From Buttiauxella sp. B2 (GTDB lineage: Bacteria > Pseudomonadota > Gammaproteobacteria > Enterobacterales > Enterobacteriaceae), in the NCBI RefSeq assembly GCF_006376615.1, contig NZ_VEXQ01000003.1:62001-126000 (forward strand): a DNA stretch of 64,000 bases, in the 5' to 3' direction. The translations under genes and the position numbers were made by a program. Shown here piece after piece: positions 46,761 through 56,487 of this stretch; the first letter of the stretch is position 1; each line of letters begins with the position of its first letter. The notes under the pieces are model-generated. The model had not been told where the DNA came from and made no database searches. It was given only the letters and a program-made list of their open reading frames with translations.

Positions 46761-48206
46761 ATGATCTCCTCACGTTTCCCGCTTGCGGCAACTGGCGCTA
46801 TGTTAACGCTCGTTTTGTCCGCCTGTGCTCCTATGCACAATGAAGATGCAGCTCTGGCGCAAAAAATTCCACAACGACAGCTTGATACCAAACTGCCTCC
46901 TGAGTTGGCTCACGGTTGGCCGGGCAGTGATTGGTGGCGTGATTACCACGACAGCCAGATAGATACACTTGTTGAGCGTTCTCTTAAAGACTCGCCAGAT
47001 CTGACCGTGGTTGAACAACGCATTAAGCTTGCGCAGGCGCAGACTCACATGCAGGAAGCCAACGATGGCCCGCAGTTGGATTTTTCAGCCGATATCGAAC
47101 GCCAGAAAATGTCACAGGAAGGTTTGATGGGGCCATTTGCCCTGACTGACCCCGCAGCAGGTACCACTGGGCCGTATTACACCAACGGGACTTTTGGGCT
47201 AACCGCCAGTTGGGATTTGGACTTGTGGGGTAAGAACCGCGCGGAAGTAGAAGCCAGGGTGGGCGTAATGAAAGCCAAACAGGCGGAGCTTGCCCAGGCG
47301 AAACAAGTTATTTCAGCAAACGTGGTGCGCTTGTACTGGGATATGCAAACGCTGTTGGCACTAAAAGATGTGAAACAACAAACCCTGGCGGCGCAGAAAA
47401 ATATTGTTGATGTGGATACTCGTCTTTATGCCCAGGGAATTAACTCATCAGTTGACGATGTCGAATCCAATATTGATTTCGTGAAAACCCAGCAGCAACT
47501 GGATAATATTGATGGTCGTATTAACATCGCCAAAGCACAGCTCGCCGCAATTACTGGCGACGCACATGCAGCATCCAATATCAAACGCGCATCTCTACCA
47601 AAAGTGAAAAGCCATGTGCCAGAGCAAATGGGATATGAACTGCTGGCGCGTCGCCCTGATCTTCAGGAAGCGCACTGGTATATCGAATCTTCACTTAGCA
47701 ACGTCGATGCCGCTAAAGCCGCGTTTTATCCGGACGTGAACCTGAGTGCTTTCTTACAAAACGATGCGCTGCATTTAAGCGATTTGTTCCGTGGTTCAGC
47801 TCAGCAATATGGAGCGGTAGCAGGCTTATCGTTACCTATTTTCGACAGTGGTCGTTTGAACGCCAACCTCGATATTGTGCGCGCGCAGAGCAATTTGTCG
47901 ATTGCCAGCTATAACAAAGCGGTAGTGGGTGCGGTGAATGACGTAGAAAAAGCCGCCAGCCAGTTGAATGCGGTCGCGGCTGAAAGCCAACATCAGCTCA
48001 CCATATTGCAGGGGACGAATAAACTCAAAACCCTCGCGCAGTTGCGGTTTAACGCGGGCATGATTTCGGGTGCCAGAATGAGTGCTGCGACACTACCGGA
48101 CCTCTCGGAACAGGCGAAAGCCATTCAGCTCCATGGCCAGTGGCTTAATGCCGATGTGCAGTTAATTTCCGCATTAGGTGGCGGTTATCAGGCTGGTAAA
48201 GCGTAA
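46761..48206 (+). CDS. mdtQ: MdtQ, RND-type outer-membrane efflux lipoprotein
   Basis: TolC-like outer-membrane factor of the NodT family, 481 residues. Signal peptide with lipobox LSAC (Cys22 lipidated). Two repeated coiled-coil halves are seen (for example LTVVEQRIKLAQAQTHMQEAN and its second-half counterpart), with NGTFGLTASWDLDLWGKNRAEVEA, the family hallmark. In E. coli K-12 the gene (yohG) is disrupted; here it is complete. No periplasmic adaptor or RND pump is adjacent, so it must work with pumps encoded elsewhere. The ribosome site before the ATG at 46761 is weak. Confidence 0.9.
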   Translation: MISSRFPLAATGAMLTLVLSACAPMHNEDAALAQKIPQRQLDTKLPPELAHGWPGSDWWRDYHDSQIDTLVERSLKDSPDLTVVEQRIKLAQAQTHMQEANDGPQLDFSADIERQKMSQEGLMGPFALTDPAAGTTGPYYTNGTFGLTASWDLDLWGKNRAEVEARVGVMKAKQAELAQAKQVISANVVRLYWDMQTLLALKDVKQQTLAAQKNIVDVDTRLYAQGINSSVDDVESNIDFVKTQQQLDNIDGRINIAKAQLAAITGDAHAASNIKRASLPKVKSHVPEQMGYELLARRPDLQEAHWYIESSLSNVDAAKAAFYPDVNLSAFLQNDALHLSDLFRGSAQQYGAVAGLSLPIFDSGRLNANLDIVRAQSNLSIASYNKAVVGAVNDVEKAASQLNAVAAESQHQLTILQGTNKLKTLAQLRFNAGMISGARMSAATLPDLSEQAKAIQLHGQWLNADVQLISALGGGYQAGKA

Positions 48207-48270
48207 CAAACGCGACTCTCGCGCCACCTCCTATAATTACGTATGGATTCAAAACAGCCTGGAGGTGGTG

Positions 48271-49044
48271 ATGAGTGCGGCTAACAAAGTGGCTATTGTC
48301 ACGGCATCAGATTCGGGTATCGGTAAAAAATGTGCACTGATACTGGCCGAACAGGGTTACGACATCGGTATCACCTGGCATTCTGATGAGCAAGGTGCGC
48401 AAGAAACGGCGCGTCAGGTCCGAGGTTTTGGTCGACGGGCTGAGACAGTTCAGCTCGATCTTGCTCATCTTCCTGAGGGTGCTGCGGGTATTGATGAATT
48501 AATTCGTCGCTTCGGATGCGTTGACGCGCTGGTGAACAACGCCGGTGCCATGAACAAAAATCCTTTCCTGGATGTCTCGCTGGAAGAATGGCGTGAGCTG
48601 TTCACCGTGGATGTAGACGGTGCTTTTTTATGCTCGCAAAAAGTCGCGCGCGCGATGGTTGCACGAGGCCAGGGCGGGCGTATCGTGAATATTACGTCCG
48701 TCCACGAGCATACACCGCTTCCTGAAGCCTGCGCTTACACAGCGGCCAAGCATGCGTTGGGTGGGTTGACTAAATCAATGGCGATGGAACTGGTTCATCA
48801 CAATATTTTGGTCAATGCCGTAGCACCGGGAGCAGTCGCCACCCCAATGAACAACATGCGTGAAGGCGATGGGACCAGGAGCAAAATACCTGAGATCCCG
48901 TTAGGACGGGCAGGAGAGACCGAAGAAATTGCGAGCCTGGTCGCGTGGTTGTGCTCAAACAGCGCCAGCTATACCACCGGACAATCGTTTATTGTCGATG
49001 GGGGCTTTATGTTCGCAAACCCGCATTTCAAACCGAAAAATTAA
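48271..49044 (+). CDS. yohF: YohF, short-chain dehydrogenase/reductase
   Basis: NAD(P)-dependent SDR of 257 residues from the ATG at 48271, after GGAGGTGGTG. The nucleotide-binding loop is TASDSGIGK, with NNAGA, catalytic Ser in NITSVHEH, and the YTAAKHALGG catalytic Tyr-Lys pair. Closest to E. coli YohF, whose substrate is unknown. Its stop codon overlaps the stop of convergent yohD within a shared TTAA. Confidence 0.92.
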   Translation: MSAANKVAIVTASDSGIGKKCALILAEQGYDIGITWHSDEQGAQETARQVRGFGRRAETVQLDLAHLPEGAAGIDELIRRFGCVDALVNNAGAMNKNPFLDVSLEEWRELFTVDVDGAFLCSQKVARAMVARGQGGRIVNITSVHEHTPLPEACAYTAAKHALGGLTKSMAMELVHHNILVNAVAPGAVATPMNNMREGDGTRSKIPEIPLGRAGETEEIASLVAWLCSNSASYTTGQSFIVDGGFMFANPHFKPKN

Positions 49045-49610
49045 TCCTGCCGTTTGCTCTCGCGGCGCTTAAACCAATACCGCGCCAGCCACACCACGGC
49101 AACCACGCCCAAAAGCCAAACCCAGTGCTTAATATGTTGGTCCAGGTTATGTAGCCATGGGCCAACAACTTCGCCACCGAGATAACCAAGGGTGGTGAAA
49201 AGGGCTGCCCAAATCAAAGCTCCAATAATGTTTAGAGGCAGGAAGATTTTAGGGGGGAGATGGCTTGCTCCAATCAACACGGGCCCAATCACGCGAAAGC
49301 CATACATAAAGCGCGAACCTATCACAAACAAGTATGGGTGGCGGTTAATCAGTTTCTTCGCCTTAACGATTTTCTTTTGATGCTTTTTAAAGCGCTCTGT
49401 AATTGAGCCGCCAAAGCGCCTGCCAATCAAATACAGCAGTTGATCGCCAATCATACCGCCCAACGCCACGGACAGAATAACCAGCGGATATTTTAGCAGT
49501 CCCTGGTGGGCCACAACGCCGCCCAAAAGCGTCACCGTTTCCCCTTCAGCCATGCTGCCCAAGATAAGAGCTGCATAACCGTAATGTTCAACCAAACTAT
49601 TTATATCCAT
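49041..49610 (-). CDS. yohD: YohD, DedA-family membrane protein
   Basis: 189-residue DedA/SNARE-associated family protein with four to five membrane segments. The family motifs EGETVTLLGGVVAHQG and GGMIGDQLLYLIGRRFGG, then SRFMYGFRVIGPVLIGAS, are present. DedA proteins take part in phospholipid flipping and proton-motive-force maintenance with redundancy among paralogues. Adjacent gene order (yohC, yohD, yohF) is as in E. coli. Confidence 0.93.
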   Translation of the reverse strand: MDINSLVEHYGYAALILGSMAEGETVTLLGGVVAHQGLLKYPLVILSVALGGMIGDQLLYLIGRRFGGSITERFKKHQKKIVKAKKLINRHPYLFVIGSRFMYGFRVIGPVLIGASHLPPKIFLPLNIIGALIWAALFTTLGYLGGEVVGPWLHNLDQHIKHWVWLLGVVAVVWLARYWFKRRESKRQD

Positions 49611-49744
49611 AACAGAATTATATCACTCCTTACCGTCGTACCCCTGATGCCCAATTATTTTCAACTGTTTAAAAAACAATCTAGCGCTGTGCATTATACT
49701 TTAAAGGTGCTCAATCGTTTTTTTTTGACATGTCAGGAGGCGTT

Positions 49745-50332
49745 ATGAGTCATGTCTGGGGGCTATTTTCCCATCCTAATCGTGAAATGCAGGAAATAAA
49801 ACGCGAGAACGAAACGGTCTCTCATCACTACACCCATCATGTGTTAATCATGGCGGCCATTCCGGTTATCTGTGCGTTTATTGGCACAACCCAAATCGGC
49901 TGGAATTTTGGTGATGGTACGTTTGTTCAATTGTCGATGTTTACCGGGTTCTATTTAGGTGTACTGTTTTATGCACTGATGTTGGCAGGTATTGCTGTCA
50001 TGGGGCGCGTTATCTGGTGGATGGCGCGTAATTACCCGCAACGGCCATCGCTTGCTCGTTGTATGGTGTTTGCCGGTTATGTCGCAACCCCGCTGTTTCT
50101 AAGCGGCCTTGTTGCCCTGTATCCACTGGTTTGGCTGTGTGTTCTGGTCGGTGCCGCAGCACTAATCTATACCGGCTATTTGCTCTATGTGGGCGTACCC
50201 GAGTTCCTTGGCATCAATAAAGAAGAGGGGATGAGCTTTTCTAGCTCAACGCTCGCCATTGGTGTGCTGGTACTTGAAGTGCTCTTAGCCCTGAGTGTGA
50301 TTCTGTGGGGCTACGGGTACAAACTATTTTGA
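49745..50332 (+). CDS. yohC: YohC, Yip1-domain inner-membrane protein
   Basis: 195 residues from the ATG at 49745, following CAGGAGGCGTT. Five predicted helices within a Yip1 domain; highly similar to E. coli YohC (MSHVWGLFSHPNREM, RPSLARCMVFAGYVATPLFLSG). Function unknown. Followed by a GC-rich hairpin before pbpG. Confidence 0.93.
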   Translation: MSHVWGLFSHPNREMQEIKRENETVSHHYTHHVLIMAAIPVICAFIGTTQIGWNFGDGTFVQLSMFTGFYLGVLFYALMLAGIAVMGRVIWWMARNYPQRPSLARCMVFAGYVATPLFLSGLVALYPLVWLCVLVGAAALIYTGYLLYVGVPEFLGINKEEGMSFSSSTLAIGVLVLEVLLALSVILWGYGYKLF

Positions 50333-50364
50333 TAATCGCTTACGATTCAATTGTGGCAGTTTTC

Positions 50365-50395
50365 CGGGGCGTCAGAGTATTATGCTGACGCCCCG
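50365..50395 (+). terminator. GC-rich hairpin between yohC and pbpG
   Basis: An 11-base-pair stem (CGGGGCGTCAG / CTGACGCCCCG) with a nine-base loop, 33 bases after yohC. The T-run after it is poor (CTCTATTCAT), so it may be a weak terminator or a leader structure for pbpG. Confidence 0.6.
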
Positions 50396-50466
50396 CTCTA
50401 TTCATACACGCTGTGAACAGATTCGATGGGCACATTCCATACCTGAATAATTACAGAAGTGTCACC

Positions 50467-51408
50467 ATGCCGACAAAAATCCGTCTATCGTTGCTCAGCC
50501 TTGCGCTGATGATTGCTGTACCATTCGCTTCTCAGGCTGCGAATAAAGCCACCGCACAACACGTCAGTGCCAGCCAGGAAATCGCCTCCGGCAGCGCCAT
50601 GATCGTCGATCTGCAAACCAATAAGATTTTATATTCCAGCCATCCGGATTTAGTGCGCCCAATTGCCTCGATAACCAAATTGATGACCGCGATGGTAGTG
50701 CTGGATGCGAAATTACCGATGGATGAAATGCTGAGCGTCGACATCAGCCAAACGCCAGAAATGAAAGGCATTTATTCCCGCGTGCGTTTGAACAGCAAAA
50801 TCAACCGTAAGGACATGATGTTACTGGCATTAATGTCGTCGGAAAACCGTGCAGCGGCAAGCCTTGCCCATCATTATCCTGGCGGTTATAACGCGTTTAT
50901 TCGTGCTATGAATGCGAAAGCGAAATCACTGGGCATGACGCAAACGCGCTATGTCGAGCCGACAGGACTGTCGATTCAAAACGTTTCTACGGCGCGTGAC
51001 TTGTCCAAACTACTGATTGCTTCAAAGCAGTATCCGTTGCTGGGCCAGTTGAGCACCACCAAAGAAGATATGGCAACGTTCACCAATCCGGCATATACCC
51101 TACCGTTCCGTAATACCAACCATTTGGTTTACAACGATAAATGGAATATTCAGCTGACCAAAACCGGTTTTACCAACAACGCAGGGCATTGCCTGGTGAT
51201 GCGCACCATGATTAATAATCGTCCGGTGGCGCTGGTGGTGTTGGATGCATTTGGGAAATACACCCACTTTGCAGATGCTAACCGCCTACGCAACTGGATG
51301 GAAAGCGGCAAGGTGACACCCGTTCCTGAATCCGCGCTGGCTTATAAAAAACAAAAAGCCGCGCAGATGGCGAGCAACAGTACACAAGGGAATGCGCTCG
51401 ACGATTAA
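50467..51408 (+). CDS. pbpG: D-alanyl-D-alanine endopeptidase (penicillin-binding protein 7)
   Basis: Periplasmic peptidoglycan endopeptidase that cuts D-Ala-meso-DAP cross-links. The ATG at 50467 gives 313 residues with a signal peptide of about 24 residues. Serine-peptidase motifs: SITK at 68-71 (nucleophile Ser68), SEN at 125-127, and KTG at 232-234. An earlier in-frame start is not needed. Convergent with the GNAT gene, 18 bases apart. Confidence 0.95.
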   Translation: MPTKIRLSLLSLALMIAVPFASQAANKATAQHVSASQEIASGSAMIVDLQTNKILYSSHPDLVRPIASITKLMTAMVVLDAKLPMDEMLSVDISQTPEMKGIYSRVRLNSKINRKDMMLLALMSSENRAAASLAHHYPGGYNAFIRAMNAKAKSLGMTQTRYVEPTGLSIQNVSTARDLSKLLIASKQYPLLGQLSTTKEDMATFTNPAYTLPFRNTNHLVYNDKWNIQLTKTGFTNNAGHCLVMRTMINNRPVALVVLDAFGKYTHFADANRLRNWMESGKVTPVPESALAYKKQKAAQMASNSTQGNALDD

Positions 51409-51426
51409 TCAGTCATCGGCATGAAA

Positions 51427-51978
51427 TTAGGGCAGCGTCCTGTCTCCATCATTGAGCGGGCGCTGCATAATCAAAGTATCTCTCCAGCCACCAAGCTTAA
51501 ATCCCACGCTGCGTAACTGCCCAACGACTTCAAAGCCCAACTGTCTGTGCAGACGGCATGAACCCGTGTTGTTTTCACCGTCGCCAATAATTGCCACCAT
51601 TTGCCGCCACGGCCCTTGCTCACAACGGTCAATAAGATGGCTTAACAGCTCACGGCCCACGCCTTGTCCGGTCATGCTGGCGTCGATATAAACTGAATCC
51701 TCAATCGTAAATCGATATGCCGGACGAGGGCGATAGACGGTCGCATAGCAATAACCCACCACAATTCCGCTATGCAGGGCGACGAGCCAGGGGAGTTCTT
51801 GCTTAAGTACGGATTGCAGGCGTTCATCCATTTGGGAAATGGTGGGGGGCGTTTCTTCAAAAGAGCCACGACCATGTCGTACGTGCCATTCATAAATGGC
51901 GGTGATGGCCGGGATATCGTCGGGCGTTGCGTCACGAACTTGTAACCGTGCAAACGGCAATGTTTCCAGCACTGACAT
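51427..51978 (-). CDS. GNAT-family N-acetyltransferase, phosphinothricin acetyltransferase-like
   Basis: 183 residues of the Pat/Bar/MddA subgroup that acetylates small amino acids such as methionine sulfoximine or phosphinothricin. Family features: RDATPDDIPAITAIYEWHVRHGRGSFEETPP, YVY-type strand EDSVYIDASMTGQGVGREL with the acetyl-CoA loop near 104-110, and the ENNTGSCRLHRQLGFEVVGQLRSVGFKLGGWRDTLIMQ ending. It is not at this position in E. coli, between pbpG and dld. Natural substrate uncertain. Confidence 0.87.
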   Translation of the reverse strand: MSVLETLPFARLQVRDATPDDIPAITAIYEWHVRHGRGSFEETPPTISQMDERLQSVLKQELPWLVALHSGIVVGYCYATVYRPRPAYRFTIEDSVYIDASMTGQGVGRELLSHLIDRCEQGPWRQMVAIIGDGENNTGSCRLHRQLGFEVVGQLRSVGFKLGGWRDTLIMQRPLNDGDRTLP

Positions 51979-52097
51979 TTATTGCTCCTGTACGCAAAAA
52001 ATCAAAGTGGCATGAGGTCACACCACCTTGCGGTATTTTAATCTAGTACGAAAAATCAGCGAAAAACAGCCCCTGTTCTGGTGGTTGACAGCATAAG

Positions 52098-53843
52098 TTA
52101 ATGAGGATCTTGGTGATGTGTATGGCTACAAGCCTTCTCTTCCCACCATTTATGCTTAGTAGTCTTACCGATCCCTGGATTCATACTGTTCGTGGGGTCA
52201 TTTTCCTTATAAAACTGTTTTAAGCTAGCGGGCGCCTCGTATAAATGTCCGACGTTATGTTCAGCCGGATATTGCGCACCGCGAGAACGGAGCAATTCGA
52301 GCATCTGTTCTTTCAGCGCATGTACATCAACCCCTTTTTTCACGATGTAATCCTGATGGAAAACATGGCACATAAAGTGGCCGTAATAGAGGCTGTGGCT
52401 TATCTGATTGCTTATCTCAGGCGGTAGCTTTTCAAACCAATCCTGATCGTTACGGCGCAGGGCGATATCGAGCGCCAGAATATCTTCCACTTCATTGGCA
52501 TGAACGGCGTGATAACGCACGGCGGCACCAGCGGCCGCAAAACGATGTAAAAATGCTTTTGCCCCTTCGGTTGGCGCACAGACGAAAAAGCCGCCTTCGG
52601 CCTGCTGGAAATAGCTCTCCAGCCAGTCTCGCGCTTCGGCGATACCTTCACCGGACATCTTCAGTAAGAGATGATGCTCGTACTTGCCACGCCACTCTTT
52701 CATGCGCGGTGGTAAATGGCTCGGGCACCAGCCGCTCAGGCGTTGCAATACACGGTCGGTGAAGTGAGGTTTAATGAACGGGACTTTTTCAAACCAAGCA
52801 TCGGTGCGGCCTTTCAGGGTGAAGAACAGCGGCATTTTGTCGGTGCCGAGCTTGTCAATCATCATGAAGGTATCTTTGCCATACACTTGGGCAATATCGT
52901 AGATATCACGGTGCATGTATTCGCCTGCCACCGGCAGGTTTTCAAAATTAGCCAGAATGTGGCGGCGGATCTCGGTCAGCACTTCGGGTTTATTGGTGCC
53001 GATATAAAACACTTCGTTTTGCTTTTCTGCCACAAAGGTATCAAGGCGTACGGCGAATACCGCCAGTTTCCCGGCACAACCAGAGGCTTCAAAAAGACGG
53101 TTTGGGTCAGCGTTGAAGCGTGATGGGGTATCAGCGTCTACATCGCGCACGCGTTCGGCATAATCTTTATCGGATGCCTGGCGCTGGTCGTGCAGCACAT
53201 TTTCGGGCTTCACCCGCTCATCATCGAGCTTGCCGAGGATTTGTTCAGGCGTCACGCCAAGGTCGATGCCCAGATGGTTCACCAGCGTTAATTTGCCTTG
53301 CTCGTCAATTCGGGCATACAGCGCCATTTCGGTGTAGGCCGGTCCACGTTTAACCAGCGAACCGCCCGAGTTATTGCAAATCCCGCCAATCACTGATGCA
53401 CCAATACATGAAGAACCAATCACCGAATGCGGCTCACGGCCTAACGGTTTAAGGGCTTTCTCCAGTTGATACAGCGTGCTGCCAGGGAATGCCAGAACCT
53501 GCTTACCCCCATCCAGCAGCTGCAATTTATCCAGTCGCAAGGTACTGATAATCACAATTTCACGATCGTAATCGTTGCCATTTGGCGTCGACCCTTCTGT
53601 CAGACCTGTGTTGGCGGCCTGCATCAGAATAATTTTATCGGTGCTGACGCACACGCTCAGCACACGCCATAACTCAAGCAGTGTGCCGGGGAAAACTACC
53701 GCAAGTGCCTCACCCTGGCCGGAGCGGAAACCTTTGCGATAACGAGCAGTTTTGGCTGAATCAGTTAAAACATGCTGGCTGCCAATCAGGCGATTCAGCT
53801 CATTAATAAATGTTTGTTTTTGAGTATCGGTAGGGTCAGACAT
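52098..53843 (-). CDS. dld: Quinone-dependent D-lactate dehydrogenase
   Basis: Peripheral membrane FAD enzyme oxidising D-lactate to pyruvate and feeding electrons to quinone. The ATG at 53843 follows AAGGAG by nine bases and gives 581 residues (E. coli 571). The FAD-binding PCMH region holds AANTGLTEGSTPNGND and GSSCIGASVIGGICNNSGGSLV; the C-terminal membrane-binding/cap region contains YGHFMCHVFHQDY. A slightly longer C-terminus ends in HTHHQDPH. Divergent from bglX. Confidence 0.95.
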   Translation of the reverse strand: MSDPTDTQKQTFINELNRLIGSQHVLTDSAKTARYRKGFRSGQGEALAVVFPGTLLELWRVLSVCVSTDKIILMQAANTGLTEGSTPNGNDYDREIVIISTLRLDKLQLLDGGKQVLAFPGSTLYQLEKALKPLGREPHSVIGSSCIGASVIGGICNNSGGSLVKRGPAYTEMALYARIDEQGKLTLVNHLGIDLGVTPEQILGKLDDERVKPENVLHDQRQASDKDYAERVRDVDADTPSRFNADPNRLFEASGCAGKLAVFAVRLDTFVAEKQNEVFYIGTNKPEVLTEIRRHILANFENLPVAGEYMHRDIYDIAQVYGKDTFMMIDKLGTDKMPLFFTLKGRTDAWFEKVPFIKPHFTDRVLQRLSGWCPSHLPPRMKEWRGKYEHHLLLKMSGEGIAEARDWLESYFQQAEGGFFVCAPTEGAKAFLHRFAAAGAAVRYHAVHANEVEDILALDIALRRNDQDWFEKLPPEISNQISHSLYYGHFMCHVFHQDYIVKKGVDVHALKEQMLELLRSRGAQYPAEHNVGHLYEAPASLKQFYKENDPTNSMNPGIGKTTKHKWWEEKACSHTHHQDPH

Positions 53844-54045
53844 TAATCCACTCCTTGTGGCATGACAAAATATAAACTCGCTCTCAAGCATAGTTCGCAA
53901 AACTATAATCATTACTCTGAAATGGTCTAAAAATCAGCATTTAACCTCAGAGCTACTCTTCTTACTGCTTTAACCTTGTGGCACACTGCACGTCTTATCA
54001 CTTCGTGCGGCCCTTAGTGGCGGCCTGAGCAAAAGAGTAATGTCG

Positions 54046-56343
54046 ATGAAATGGCTCTGTTCTGTAAGTATCGCAGTTAGTCTTGCGTTGCAACCCGCGC
54101 TGGCTAACGAAATGTTCGGCCCGCACCCATTAACGCCAGAGGCGCGTGATGCATTCGTCACTGATTTACTGAAAAAAATGACCACCGATGAAAAAATCGG
54201 CCAGTTACGGTTGATCAGCGTCGGGCCGGATAACCCGAAAGAAGCCATTCGCGAGATGATAAAAGACGGGCAAGTCGGGGCTATCTTCAATACTGTTACC
54301 CGCCACGATATCCGTACCATGCAAGACCAGGTGATGGAACTTAACCGCCTGAAAATCCCATTATTCTTTGCTTATGATGTGGTTCACGGCCAACGCACTG
54401 TGTTCCCAATCAGCCTTGGTTTAGCCTCGTCCTTTAATCTGGATGCTGTGAAAACGGTTGGCCGCATTTCTGCCTATGAAGCTGCAGACGATGGCCTGAA
54501 CATGACGTGGGCACCAATGGTTGATGTGTCACGCGATCCGCGCTGGGGCCGTGTCTCTGAAGGTTTTGGTGAAGATACATATCTGACCTCAATTATGGGG
54601 CGCACTATGGTTGAAGCGATGCAGGGCAAAAGCCCGGCAGACCGCTACTCGGTGATGACCAGTGTGAAACACTTTGCCGCCTATGGTGCAGTGGAAGGGG
54701 GCAAGGAATACAACACGGTAGATATGAGTACCCAGCGTTTGTTCAACGACTATATGCCGCCATATAAAGCCGCTCTGGATGCTGGCAGCGGTGGCGTGAT
54801 GGTAGCGCTGAACTCCCTCAACGGAACCCCGGCGTCTTCTGATAGCTGGCTGCTGAAAGATTTGCTGCGCGATGAGTGGAAATTTAAAGGCATCACCATT
54901 TCTGACCACGGTGCCATCAAAGAGCTGATTAAACACGGTGTGGCGAGCGATCCGAAAGATGCGGTGCGTGTCGCACTGAACTCCGGTATCAACATGAGTA
55001 TGAGCGATGAGTACTACAGCAAATACTTGCCAGAGTTGGTGAAAAGCGGTGCCGTACCTATGGCTGAACTTGATGACGCCACACGTCATGTTCTGAACGT
55101 GAAATACGATATGGGGCTATTTAATGACCCGTATAGCCACTTAGGGCCGAAAGAATCCGACCCGGAAGATACCAACGCTGAAAGCCGTTTGCATCGCAAT
55201 GACGCTCGCATCGTTGCGCGCGAAAGCATGGTGTTGCTGAAAAACCGTCTGCAAACATTGCCGCTGAAAAAATCCGGCACTATTGCGGTGGTTGGCCCAC
55301 TGGCTGATAGCAAACGCGACATGATGGGAAGCTGGTCTGCCGCAGGGGTTGCCGACCAAACCATCACCGTGTTGCAGGGGATTAAAAATACCGTAGGTGA
55401 TAGCGCGAAAATCGTGGTAGCGAAAGGCGCGAATGTCACCGACGAGAAAGACATTGTGGCTTTCCTGAACCAGTACGAACCAGCCGTTCAGGTTGATACT
55501 CGTTCTGCTCAAGCGATGATCGACGAAGCGGTAAATACGGCGAAATCTGCTGATGTTGTTGTGGCTGTGGTGGGTGAAGCGCAGGGTATGGCGCATGAAG
55601 CCTCCAGCCGTACCGATATTGTTCTGCCGCAAAGCCAACGTGACTTAATTGCCGCACTGAAAGCCACTGGCAAACCATTGGTATTGGTGTTGATGAACGG
55701 TCGCCCACTGGCGCTGGTCAAAGAAAATCAACAAGCAGATGCGCTGCTGGAAGCCTGGTATAGCGGTACCGAAGGTGGCAACGCCGTTGCTGATATCTTG
55801 TTTGGTGACTACAACCCATCAGGCAAATTACCGATGTCCTTCCCGCGTTCTGTCGGGCAGATCCCAACGTACTACAGCCACTTAAACACTGGCCGTCCGT
55901 ACAATCCGGAAAAACCAAACAAATATACTTCTCGCTACTTTGATGAAGCCAACGGTCCGCTGTTCCCGTTCGGTTACGGCCTGAGCTACACCACGTTCAC
56001 CGTCTCTGACGTGAAAATGTCTGCGCCGACAATGAAGGCTGATGGCAAAGTCGAAGCGTCGGTTGAGGTGACAAACACCGGTGACCGTGCAGGCGAAACC
56101 GTTGTGCAGATGTATTTGCATGATGTTACTGCATCGATGAGCCGCCCGGTTAAAGAGCTGAAAGGCTTTAAGAAAGTAATGCTCAAACCTGGTGAAACAC
56201 AGACCGTGAGCTTCCCGATTGACGTTGAAGCACTCAAGTTCTGGAACGCGCAGATGAAGCACGTTGCAGAGCCTGGTAAGTTCGATGTGTTTATCGGACT
56301 TGATTCAGCCCGCGTGAAACATGGCGAGTTTGAACTTAAGTAA
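54046..56343 (+). CDS. bglX: Periplasmic beta-glucosidase
   Basis: Glycoside hydrolase family 3 enzyme cleaving beta-glucosides in the periplasm. The start at 54046 (MKWLCSVSI) gives 765 residues, the E. coli length; an ATG six bases earlier is possible. Signal peptide about 20 residues (ALA/NEMFG). Catalytic nucleophile Asp287 in TISDHGA; the DPRWGR and SVKHFAAYG family motifs are present; a C-terminal fibronectin-III-like domain covers about 670-765. Ends in a strong terminator. Confidence 0.96.
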   Translation: MKWLCSVSIAVSLALQPALANEMFGPHPLTPEARDAFVTDLLKKMTTDEKIGQLRLISVGPDNPKEAIREMIKDGQVGAIFNTVTRHDIRTMQDQVMELNRLKIPLFFAYDVVHGQRTVFPISLGLASSFNLDAVKTVGRISAYEAADDGLNMTWAPMVDVSRDPRWGRVSEGFGEDTYLTSIMGRTMVEAMQGKSPADRYSVMTSVKHFAAYGAVEGGKEYNTVDMSTQRLFNDYMPPYKAALDAGSGGVMVALNSLNGTPASSDSWLLKDLLRDEWKFKGITISDHGAIKELIKHGVASDPKDAVRVALNSGINMSMSDEYYSKYLPELVKSGAVPMAELDDATRHVLNVKYDMGLFNDPYSHLGPKESDPEDTNAESRLHRNDARIVARESMVLLKNRLQTLPLKKSGTIAVVGPLADSKRDMMGSWSAAGVADQTITVLQGIKNTVGDSAKIVVAKGANVTDEKDIVAFLNQYEPAVQVDTRSAQAMIDEAVNTAKSADVVVAVVGEAQGMAHEASSRTDIVLPQSQRDLIAALKATGKPLVLVLMNGRPLALVKENQQADALLEAWYSGTEGGNAVADILFGDYNPSGKLPMSFPRSVGQIPTYYSHLNTGRPYNPEKPNKYTSRYFDEANGPLFPFGYGLSYTTFTVSDVKMSAPTMKADGKVEASVEVTNTGDRAGETVVQMYLHDVTASMSRPVKELKGFKKVMLKPGETQTVSFPIDVEALKFWNAQMKHVAEPGKFDVFIGLDSARVKHGEFELK

Positions 56344-56361
56344 TTTTCTTGTCACTCTGCC

Positions 56362-56393
56362 AAGAAAAGAGCCGGTTTATCGGCTCTTTTCTT
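56362..56393 (+). terminator. bglX intrinsic terminator
   Basis: The stem AAGAAAAGAGCCG / CGGCTCTTTTCTT with a six-base loop, 18 bases past the bglX stop; the T-rich arm doubles as the U-tract. Confidence 0.9.
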
Positions 56394-56487
56394 ATTCTGA
56401 CCGCTTCGTTCCAACAACCTTTCAAATCTCGACTAAACTTTTGCGACTCCATGATTTTTAAGCAAAGAAAAACAGCGAGGAAGCACG

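Noticed and set aside
54589-55638. Two antisense frames of about 165 codons inside bglX
   Set aside because: bglX matches its family along its full length; the antisense frames have no supporting signal.
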